Origin: Panax quinquefolius
Lineage: Eukaryota; Streptophyta; Magnoliopsida; Apiales; Araliaceae
Direction of reading: 5' to 3'
DNA: 64,000 bases
NCBI GenBank assembly: GCA_020205615.1
Contig: CM035168.1
Coordinates: 123,403,573 to 123,467,572, forward strand
The notes under the pieces were generated by a model. It had not been told where the DNA came from, ran no database searches, and saw only the letters and a list, made by a program, of their open reading frames with translations. This document shows positions 11,316 through 20,766 of the stretch, piece after piece. The translations under genes were made by a program, and so were the position numbers. Each line of letters starts with the position of its first letter. Positions within the stretch are counted from its first letter, which is position 1.

Positions 11316-11892
11316 GTGGACATAAAATTAAATATAAATGCATTTAAACCTTATTTATTTATATTTTGACCTCAATAAAAGGTAAAAATATTAATAAATT
11401 AAATTCAAATACATTTATATCTAATTTGTATGTTCGTGTAGAAGAGCTCAATAAATATATGACAACAATTATTTATAGGTTTCACAAAACGTTGATATAT
11501 GAGGTTTATCTAAGGGTTAGAACAGATGCACCACAACATAATTATAGTTGGTTAAAAATATAAAACATGTAATTTTAATTGATAAGATCAAATAATAATA
11601 TGAATTTGACTTTAAAAAAAATTATATTATATATTTTTATATGTCGATATTTAATATCCATATAAATTTATCATTATATTTAGAGTGACTCTAAAAATAT
11701 TTATAAAATCTATTATATATAAAAAAGACGTAAACATGCTGACATGCATTGCCGTTTAAGTTTTATATAATTTTTTGCTTAACAAGTGAAGGGATTATTA
11801 AAGGTATGATTTGGTTGCTATTAAAAGCAGTGGCAACAACATTTGACATAAGGATATAAAATGAATTAAACAATTTCGACTTGATTCATGCA

Positions 11893-12535
11893 ATCTAAAC
11901 AGTTTTTTGATTTATATCACCTATTTTGCTATTATCCTTTGTAATTTAATTGTTATCTCATAATTTATTGATTATGATCCCCTAAATCACTACTATAAAT
12001 CTAAACAGTTTTTTGATTTATATCAACTATTTTGATATTATCCTTTGTAATTTAATTGTTGTCTCATAATTTTTTGATTATAATTCCCTAAATCACTACT
12101 ATAAATCGAGCAGTTTTAGATTGATATCAACTATTTTAATAATATCCTTTGTAATTAATTTGTTATCTCATAATTTATTAGCTATAATCCCCTAAATCAC
12201 TACTATAAATTTAAACAATTTTTTGATTTATATCAACTATTTTGATATTATCATTTGTAATTTAATTGTTGTCTCATAATTTATTGATTATAATCCCTAA
12301 ATCACTACTATAAATACGAGCAGATTTTAGATTGATATCAACTATTTTAATAATATCCTTTGTAATTAATTTGTTATCTCATAATTTATTGATTATAATC
12401 CCTAAATCAATACTATAAATACGAATGATTTTAGATTGATATCAACTATTTTAATAATATCCTTCGTAATTTAATTATAATATTATCCTTTGTAATTTCA
12501 TTGTTATCTGTTAATCCCCTAAATTACTACTTAAT
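11893..12535 (+). repeat. ~105 bp tandem repeat array
   Basis: About six units, starting near 11897, 12003, 12109, 12212, 12318 and 12423. Each has a GATTTATATCA(A/C)CTATTTT block, a TTATCTCATAATTTATTGAT block and a CTAAATCACTACTATAAAT end. Two or three more units lie at 13285-13495. Units fall into two alternating subtypes (AAACAGTTTTTTGATT and AGCAGTTTTAGATTG), as if a dimer was amplified. Confidence 0.85.
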
Positions 12536-12573
12536 TATATCCTAAAAAAAATCACTAATTTATGATATTATGG

Positions 12574-12582
12574 CTATAAATA
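12574..12582 (+). promoter_or_regulatory. Orphan TATA box in duplicated promoter
   Basis: CTATAAATA in copy 1, with the same 5' leader sequence downstream as at 13529, but no RPA exon follows. Confidence 0.4.
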
Positions 12583-12727
12583 CCAACTCAATACACAACA
12601 GTTCATGCTACAAACAGTCAACTCCTCCTTATTATTTTACCCATCCCAAAATTCAACTACCGTATATATTATGGGATTATTATATATATAATCCCTAAAT
12701 CATCACTATAAATCTAATAAGTTTTTT

Positions 12728-13610
12728 GGGGATAAAAATTAAATATAAATGTATTTAAATTTTATTTATTTATATTTTGATCTCAATAAATTAAATTCAA
12801 ATATATTTATATCTAATTTGTATGTTAGGTGTAGAAGAGGTCAATAAATATATGACATCAATTATTTATAGGTTTCACAAAAGCGTTGATATATGAGGTT
12901 TATCTAAGGGTTAGAAACGGATGCACCACAACATAATTATAAAGTGGTTAAAAATATAAAAGCGTGTAATTTTAAGTGATAAGATCAAATAATAATATGA
13001 ATTTTTAAAAAAAAATTATATTATTTATTTTTATATGTCGATATTTAATATCAATATAAATTTATCATTATATTTAGAGTGACTCTAAAAATATTTATAA
13101 AATTTATTAATAATAAAAGACGATACATCTTGGCATGCATTCTTAGTTTAAGTTTTATATCATTTTTTCTTAACAAGTGAAGGGATTATTAGAGGTATGA
13201 TTTGGTTGATATTAAAAGCGGTGACAACGATATTTGACATAAGGATATAAAATGAATTAAACAATTTCGACTTGATTCATGCAATCTAAAGCAGTTTTTG
13301 ATTTATATCACCTATTTTGCTATTATCCTTTGTAATTTAATTGTTATCTCATAATTTATTGATTATAATCCCTAAATCACTACTATAAATCTAAACAATT
13401 TTTGATTTATATCACCTATTTTGATATTATCCTTTATAATTTAATTGTTATCTCATAATTTTTGATTATAATCCCTAAATCACTACTTAATTATATTCTA
13501 AAAAATCACTAATTTATGATATTATGGCTATAAATACCAACTCAATACGTAACAATTCATGCTACAAACGAATAACTCCTCCTTATTATTTTACCCATCC
13601 CAATATTTAG
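12728..13610 (+). repeat. Large direct duplication, copy 2, upstream of the RPA-like gene
   Basis: Second copy of 11316-12690 with fewer tandem units. The leader ACTCCTCCTTATTATTTTAC ends a few bases before the ATG at 13611. Confidence 0.75.
13529..13537 (+). promoter_or_regulatory. TATA box of the RPA-like gene
   Basis: CTATAAATA 74 bp upstream of the ATG at 13611; the intervening sequence is the duplicated leader. Inferred from motif, spacing and gene start. Confidence 0.5.
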
Positions 13611-13762
13611 ATGGCGACTAGTAATGCGATTTTGTTGATGACATCAACCCTGTCAAAGAAACATGGAAGATTAAAGTAAGGATAACTCGACTCTGGAATA
13701 TGCCAAGCTTCAACAAAGCAGACTACATAAACAGCATTGAGATGGTATTGTTGGATGAAAAG

Positions 13763-13763
13763 G

Positions 13764-13811
<48 letters not shown>

Positions 13812-13870
13812 ACATACATACGCAACTCCAAATTACAACATCTTACAATATGCATACTATATTTTTATAG
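13763..13870 (+). repeat. Intron 1 of the RPA-like gene with (TA)n microsatellite
   Basis: A TA dinucleotide run at about 13766-13808. A second run, about 23989-24016, lies in a later intron of the same gene. Confidence 0.8.
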
Positions 13871-14037
13871 GACACCAAAATACAATGTTGAGTATCAAAA
13901 GGTCTCTATTTACAAAATTTCAAACAAATACCAAAAAACAACAAGTCTTTATAATCACCAATTTCGATTTGTCAATCGAGAATGGTGGTTCTTTTAGAAA
14001 GCTACTTAACATCCATACAAATTAATTTTTCAGATTC

Positions 14038-16730
14038 GTGGCGCCCCAAAATAGGTATACACAACACCCATTCCGAGTCGCCAAATACATGGTACAAGAA
14101 GCAAACTACAACTTAATAATAATACAAATGTCGTGTGAAATACGACAATATATATTGTGAGTTTAAATACAAATATTATCTTCTAGATAATATCTATACT
14201 CAAGTAAATCCTCATCACATTTATTGATACATTATTTTACAAAATGGTGAGGACTACTAAACAACTCTCTCTAGAACCTTCATTCCATACCCCGACTAAG
14301 TACTCGCTACATTCTCGCCTCCCGAGAAGAAAAATGGAACAACAAGGAAAAGGGTGAGCTCAACTAGCCCAAGAAGAATATTATGACTAAGATAATATAC
14401 AACAAATTATCGTTAGTCTCCAACAGGGAAAAACTCGATAGAATACAATGTACAACAAGTTTCAGATCAATATTCGTAATGAAATAATAATTCATGTAAG
14501 AGTTACGTAGAGAATGAAATCTACTATAATCTATGAATTTAACGGTCCATCATCAATATTTTATCCTCGTAACATCAATCAATATTCATCTCAAATCAAA
14601 TATTCATCTCTTTTGCACCACAGCCAAAGATATTCATCAATCGGCCATGCTCATCTCAACACTGCTCATCTTTGCACTAAAGGCCAAAGATATTCATCAC
14701 TCGGTCATGTTCATTTAAACACCGCTCATCTTTGCACTACGGTGCCAAAGATATTCTTCAGAAATCATTCATCTTTGCACTACTGTGCCAAAGATATTCA
14801 ATAATATCATCATTTAAGACCGAGGATGATGAAAATATTTTTAAAGAACGAATCCAAAGGAAACAAAATGACAAGGATTAAGGATTAAGGATTCGTACTT
14901 TGTTTTATCCATGTCCAACAATACCTCAAAAATAATCATAGTGGTGTAAAATTCAAGAATGATCAAAACATGGATACAATCAAAGCTAGTATCCGAATAG
15001 ATGTTTTGGACAAAAGAAAAATTTTCATTTTTCGATGAATAGTGCCAGATACGTGAATAAAGCTGTCAGATACGTGAATAAGTCAGATACGTGAATAGTA
15101 ACTCCGACACCAAAAGATAGAAATTCCACAAAAAAAAACATTTTCACGCTTCATTAATAGTACTCGTGAATAAGAATCGTGAATAGTAACTCATGAATAG
15201 TAACTCGTGAATAAGAACTCATGAATAGTAACCCAGACATGAAAAAGTTCCAAATTTGATAAAAACTTCAGATCAACATTTCAAAGATAATGATATCAAG
15301 AAATATTATCATTAAGAAAAAAATAATATCCCTTACCTCAAAGAATCAAGATTTCTAAGGAAAGATCTAAGTGATCTTTGAATGAAACTTCAGACTCGAC
15401 CAAAGAACTCTCAAAGTATCTAAATACTCACAAAATACGCCAATAATATATAGAGAGAGAAGAGAGAAAACTTTGTTTCGTGTGATTTTCAATTCTAACT
15501 TAAATTTCTATTTATAGGAAAATGTTAATTACCAAAGCAGACTTGACCGCCACCGATGGCTTTTACTCGCTACTATTGCCACCCACCACATTTGAAATAA
15601 AATTCAGCACATTTTTTCACCAACCACAAGTGGGGCCCACTCAATTCTAGAATTTTCCACCAAAATCAATTATAACCCTACTTTCCTAATCAAACACCTC
15701 TTAAAATTTATAACAAATCATTCGTTCATTTTTAACGGTTCAAAATTTGTGGACATATACTCAACTTATATATGTATAACATATCCAAAAATTACAACGA
15801 TCCAACTATTCGGATTAAATATTATAACTCACACAATAAAGCTATAATAATAACCGATTTGATCTTTTAATACCTCCAATCCGGACAAAATACAAATAAA
15901 ACATCTCAAAGATTAATTCCTTCATTAATAACCACATAAATAAATCCATCATTTATATTCATATAAAATAAATATTTCCTTATCATATGAATCAATAATT
16001 AATTATTCACAAATAATATTACGTAATCACAATTATGACAACCAGCCGCTCCTGTGAGAAAGAGGGGCTTTCAATAAGGATCTCTCCTCATCGGGCGGCG
16101 CAATTAGTGACCAAACCTCTCCTTAGATGTAACTTTCTAGACATTGCCAATAATGTTATCTAATAATATTATTCAAATAATATGAATTATTGATCCGATA
16201 ATGGGAAAACATCGTAAAGTGACAATTATCGAACAACAATAATATAAAATATCAACGCTAAACAATTATTGAATCAATAAAATAAAATATTGAACAAGAA
16301 TTCATCGTGAAAATTATTGAAAAGTGCCATTTTACGTAAGGATCAATAATTCAACAATAATGCGTAATACCGTGTGCTCATCGCAACCACGCCAGACATC
16401 GTATTTTAACCACCGGTATTCCAACGGCCTTAATTCGTGAATAACCACGCCGTTATTTTTAACCAACTTATATTTGTCGCTTTTTCCTCATCCAATCGCT
16501 TTCAGTTATGGGGCCCACACATGGTCGCTACTGGTCGCATTTAATATTCCCCGACAAATTTAATATTCCACGACCAAACTAATATTCCCCCACAACAATG
16601 AATATTTTATAACCACTTGCTTATTTTATGATTTAACCCTTAACTATCCACATTAATCAAATCAACCCTTACTATTTCAAAATAATAAATAAAGGAAATT
16701 CCTTTTATTTAAAAAATTGAGGGTCTTACA
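14038..16730 (-). repeat. 3' LTR of the gypsy element
   Basis: About 2.69 kb. Outer end GTGGCGCCCCAAAATAGG, inner end GGGTCTTACA (reverse complement TGTAAGACCC, the LTR start). Contains the AAAGATATTCATC and GTGAATAGTAAC repeats and a minus-strand TATAAATA near 15512. Confidence 0.92.
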
Positions 16731-16742
16731 ACCTCCCTCCTT
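16731..16742 (-). other. Polypurine tract of the gypsy element
   Basis: Reverse complement AAGGAGGGAGGT lies directly before the 3' LTR start, the usual plus-strand priming site for reverse transcription. Confidence 0.75.
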
Positions 16743-17000
16743 ATGAAATTTCGTCCTCGAAATCGACGACGATTCGGTGTTTTGAAAAGGTGAGGATACT
16801 CGCTTTCATTTCCGCTTTCCAACTCCTGTGTCATTTCCTCTATAGCATGATTCCTCCACAAAACTTTAACTTGTGGTATAACCTTTCTTGGCGTAGGACA
16901 TGCTCCTTCCTATCCAAAATCTTGACAGTACCTCCTCACACGTTAAGTCTTTGGCTATCTCGTCCGGTTCTAACTCTATAACGTGGTTCTGGTCTTTCAC
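16743..17000 (-). pseudogene. C-terminal pol tail with chromodomain-like sequence
   Basis: Read on the minus strand across frameshifts: VKILDRKEHVLR, then PQVKVLWRNHAIEEMT, then YPHLF and FRGRNFIRREVV up to the polypurine tract. The VKVLW...EEMTWE block resembles the chromodomain-like tail at the integrase C-terminus of plant chromoviruses, which guides insertion to particular chromatin. Several indels break it. Confidence 0.7.
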
Positions 17001-17059
17001 ATATTTATAAGTACGATATGTGAAACACATTATGAACACGAGATATACTTGAGGTAACG

Positions 17060-18070
17060 CAAGTCTATATAGGCTACATTTCCTACTCGGTCAAGAATTT
17101 GAAATGGACCGATAAATCGTGGATCGAGCTTTCCTCTCTTCCCAAATCTTGTAACTCCCTTCCACGGAGCAACTCGCAACAATACATGATCCCCACATTA
17201 AATTCCACGTCCTTTCGATGAAGATCCCGATAACTCTTTTGTCGATCTTGTGCCGCTTTGTATACGTTGTCGAATCATTTGGATCTTTTCGGTGAGTCAT
17301 ACGTATTTAACTCGGGTCCCAACAATGTTGCTTCACCCACCTCATCCCAACATATCGAGAACGACATTTTCGTCCATATAATGCTTCGAATGGAACCATG
17401 CCTATATTTGTTTAATAACTATTGTTGTATGAGAATTCCACCAATGGCAAGTACTTATCCCAACTTCCTTTGAAATCTAGGACATGTAGTTTTAATATAT
17501 CTTCAAGAGTTTGAGTAGTCCTTTTTCGATTGCCCATCCGCTTTGAGGATGGTATGCCAAATCAATCAGAAATTCGTGCTCATAGCTTTCTAACCCAAAA
17601 TCATGAAGCGAATCTTGGGTCACGATCTAAAACTATGGATCTTGGCATGCCATGCAATCTCACAATCGCATTTACGCATACATATACGAGAAAGACGCTC
17701 AAGGAATAAGTCTCGACGTATCGGTAAGAAATGAGCAGACTTGGTTAATCTATCAACAATGACCCAAATAGCATTGATGCCTTGAGAAACCGTAGGAAGA
17801 CCCAGAATCTAAATCCATGGTAATGTGTTCCCACTTCCATTCCGGAATCTCAAGCGGTTGCAACGGACCCTTAGGTACTAGATGCTCCGCCTTTACACGC
17901 CGGGCAAGTTAAACACATCGAGATAAACTTTGCAATCTCTCTCTTCATATTGTTCCACCAAAATGTATGTCAAGATCACGATACATTTTAGTACTTCCAG
18001 GATGGAATGCAAATGGCGATTGTGTGCCTCCATCATAATCTTGTACTTTAAATCAGAGTCGTTAGAACAC
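17060..18070 (-). pseudogene. Integrase region, frameshifted
   Basis: Minus-strand reading gives HPGSTKMYRDL, EIPEWKWEHITMD, INAIWVIVDRLTKSAHFLPI (start of the catalytic core), HGMPRSIVLDRDPRFAS-like sequence, [14 protein letters not shown] and the C-terminal block around 17091-17300 (RTWNLMWGS...WEERKARSTIYRSIS). These are the standard landmarks of a gypsy integrase in order, with many frameshifts. It would insert the cDNA copy into the chromosome if intact. Confidence 0.85.
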
Positions 18071-18379
18071 AAAGTCTAGAGTGGACTCAAGTATTCCTTC
18101 TTCATCAATTCTCGCTTCCTAATAGCTCCTTCAGACTTTCTTCTTCATACGCATCAACTCCTGCCTGGTGGCTTCGAAAGCAAACTTTAACTTTATCGAT
18201 TAAAGTCGATTATACTCAGATATCATCATGGGTACCTAGAGTTTTCATCTCCATCTCTATTATTTTTAAATTATACGTAAATTAGTCTTTGACAATATCG
18301 TACTCAGATTTCAGATATACGATCTTCTACTCAACACGCCACCTACCACGCTCGCTTTTCCAAGATGGCATGGTCGTAA

Positions 18380-18876
18380 CATGTCTTTGAAATGAGTCTC
18401 CTCTCGAGTTCTTCAAGCTCTTCCCACATTCCTTGCTCCATTCGAATTTTGTATCTCTACGAGTCACCATTTGCGTTAATGGAATAGCGATTCGAGAATA
18501 TCCTTCAACGAATCTCCGATAATAACCAACTAAGCCTGTAAAGCTACGATTTCGACATCGAATTAGGTTGCTCTCAATCGTGACTCATATCCCAATCTTG
18601 GATAAGACGTCACAATGACACCTATCGCTTTACTATCGCATCTAATACGACGCCCCCACAGAGATTCTCGCTTAGGTGAATTCCACAAAGGAAGTCACAA
18701 GATAAAGGCTCGTGTACCAAATTTATAGTTGAATTTTTAACTCTCAAGTTCAATAGAGCCATTCGATATGAGATTTTAGAAATGAGTTTTGTACCGGGTT
18801 CAAAATCGATACAAAATTTAATATCGGTCTTTGGGAGTAAACCAAGAAATTCTTCAGAAATACGCCAGAAAATCAA
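18380..18876 (-). pseudogene. Reverse transcriptase remnant with the catalytic core deleted
   Basis: The N-terminal RT block (18622-18876) reads PGTKLISKISYRMALLNLR, the RT domain entry usually seen as PGTxPISxxPYRMAPxEL. About 200 bp downstream on the minus strand the sequence is already at LVGYYRRFVEGYSRIAIPL, the block that normally follows the YVDD active site by well over 100 residues. The YVDD-containing core is therefore missing. RNase H, expected at about 18070-18380, is not recognisable. No reverse transcription activity is possible. Confidence 0.8.
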
Positions 18877-19174
18877 TAATAATGTGAATATTATTCAAAT
18901 CTGACGTGTCTTTATTCAAATCCATAACATGGACTAAGAAAACATGACATCCGTAATAAACGAATGACTTCATGGCTTGATATGAAAATGTTTGACTACA
19001 ATGGTTTGATTGCTTGATTTCAAATAACAGGTTGCTTAGGAATATGAAAACTAACAACCTTACAAAAGCAATCAATTTGGCATGATGAGTAGTTAACCTT
19101 AAAATCACATCAAAAGCAAATATCTCTATAGAAATAAGGTTAACAGGTAATGTGATAGTGCCAACTTGAATCAA
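18854..19174 (-). pseudogene. Protease-RT linker of pol
   Basis: Reads FDVILRLTTHHAKLIAF (compare FDVILGMDWL..HHA in intact elements), FEIKQSNHCSQTFSYQAMKS, and MDLNKDTSDLNNIHI. This is the conserved stretch between protease and RT of Tekay-like pol. Confidence 0.7.
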
Positions 19175-19183
19175 GCAAGATTT

Positions 19184-19399
19184 TTAAACAACGGATGTGA
19201 TGAAAGTTTCTCCTAACGGAGTTTCCACAGATAGATCAAAGTCTAATTTCTCCGGAGTCAAGTTTAAACGTTGAGCACATGCAGGAGAGATAAATGAATG
19301 GGTAGCACCGGTATTAAGTAAGGTATAAACTTCGCAAGAATTTATAAATATTTTACCCGTGATCACCTCGCTTGGGTTCCTCGCATTGATGACCATCAC
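19184..19399 (-). pseudogene. Retropepsin (aspartic protease) with D-to-N active site
   Basis: Seventy-one open codons containing YTLLNTGATHSFISPACAQR. The family signature is DTGATHSFI; here the catalytic aspartate codon reads asparagine (NTG), which would abolish cleavage of the polyprotein. Confidence 0.85.
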
Positions 19400-19489
19400 A
19401 CAACAAACGCTTCTTCCGGAATCGCTGACTTTGACTTTTTCGGGACATCTTTTGAGTCACCATTCCTCACTGAACTAGGTTTCGCCATC

Positions 19490-20580
19490 GCATAATCTCG
19501 AGCGATATGTCCTTCCTTTCCACAATTATAAAGATACCTTGAACTGTTGTAGGCGCTTTGACCGATATGTCCTCTCTTTTCCGCATTTGTAGCATATGAC
19601 CGGTGGTCGTTCTCCTCCCCTAAAACTAGTCACATCAGATGCCACGCCTTCACATGGTCGTTGTTGAATCTCCTCTTTTAAAATCTCCTCCCGACTCGCT
19701 TCTTCTATTTTCATGGCCACGATTACCACTCGTGAGTGGTTACCGCCTTTGTTCGTATTCTTCTTTCTCCGCCGTTATCGTTATTCGATGATCGCTATCT
19801 TCTGAGATGATCCTCGGTTATGGTCCCTCGGTTGAACGTATTTCGTTATCTCGCTTCTAACAACCGAGCCCTCGCTGACAACATCCGAATAGAGAAAATT
19901 TATGAGAAATGAGATATCGACGTACGTCGGGTTTCAAACCTCTCTAAACACATCGCGCCATACGCTCCTCATTCTCCACCAAATGAGGTGAAACTCGATA
20001 ACTCCGCGAACTTCGCTCGCATCTTTGGGACACCGCCATGTTATTCTCGCTTCTAGTCTAATAAACTCCACTTCCTTCATACGACGTAATACTTTCAGTG
20101 GAAGTATCTTTATTGAATCTGCTTCAAACGTCTCCCACGACACGCCGAGTGTAAATGGATGGGTACGCTTCATGATTCCCACCAAGAATCGCCTCGCCAC
20201 ATAACATAAAGGTGGCGAATGGAACCTTCTGTTCTCCGTGCATCCCAAGACATCGAATATCTTGGTAATTTGTTTGACCCATGTTTCCGCCATGATCGGA
20301 TCGGCTTTCCCTTAAATTCGTGGTCCCAACTCTTTGAATCTTGCTTGGTCGTGACCACCCGTGAATTGCTATCATTTCTCCTCAGTATTTTGAACACGAA
20401 GTCTCCAAATTCGATTTTGCATGAATGCAAAAACTTCTAAACATCCCCTCATTCATCATCTCGCTTCATGGTGTTGTTCACAGGAGGAACATTGCCACTA
20501 CTGTTGCACGTTCTCCTCGTTGGTAAAGACAGCATCTCCACGGCCTCATTTACTCCATCGTTAATATTCTCAATCGACAT
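19490..20580 (-). pseudogene. gag remnant with two degenerate zinc knuckles
   Basis: A probable start (MSIENINDGVNEAVEML) lies at 20580. The capsid region across three frames reads AETWVKQITKIFDVLGCTE, then VSWETFEADS and FIRLEARITWRC, matching the Retrotrans_gag landmarks. Toward the protease are two CCHC-type knuckles: CYKCGKERTYRSKR, lacking the histidine and last cysteine, and YNCGKEGHIAR, lacking the first cysteine. Gag would form the virus-like particle. It is broken by multiple indels. Confidence 0.82.
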
Positions 20581-20747
20581 TCTCAAATCACCATCATAAA
20601 ACAAGGATTAATTAAGGAAATCAATATATCACATAATATCCCTATATATCGACCAACTAACAAATAAGCTTAGTAGACACACTCAAGCAAGGATTTACCT
20701 GCCTCTCCTCCTAGTTCTATTCCCGATCTCCGCCAGAGATCATATCC

Positions 20748-20764
20748 CTAAGCTCGATATTAAC
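20748..20764 (-). other. Degenerate primer binding site (initiator tRNA-Met type)
   Basis: Reverse complement GTTAATATCGAGCTTAGGG occupies the place where the relative at 32897-32916 has TGGTATCAGAGCTTAGGG, complementary to the 3' end of initiator tRNA-Met. Several positions are changed. Confidence 0.7.
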
Positions 20765-20766
20765 CG

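Larger units (their letters stand above)
11316..12690 (+). repeat. Large direct duplication, copy 1 (promoter-like block)
   Basis: The block from AATTAAATATAAATGCATTT through the 105 bp repeats to GGCTATAAATACCAACTC and ATTTTACCCATCCCAA recurs at 12728-13610. Copy 1 has extra 105 bp units. Matching order and spacing of the parts show a direct duplication. Copy 2 leads straight into the RPA-like gene, so copy 1 is probably a duplicated promoter and leader that no longer precedes a coding exon. Confidence 0.75.

Noticed and set aside
14514..14804. Plus-strand repeat protein (SSLHYCAKDIQ-like) in several LTRs
   Set aside because: Same explanation: in-frame translation of the AAAGATATTCATC tandem array.
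19934..20430. Several overlapping minus-strand open frames treated as separate genes
   Set aside because: They are pieces of one frameshifted gag; the landmarks run in gag order across the three frames.
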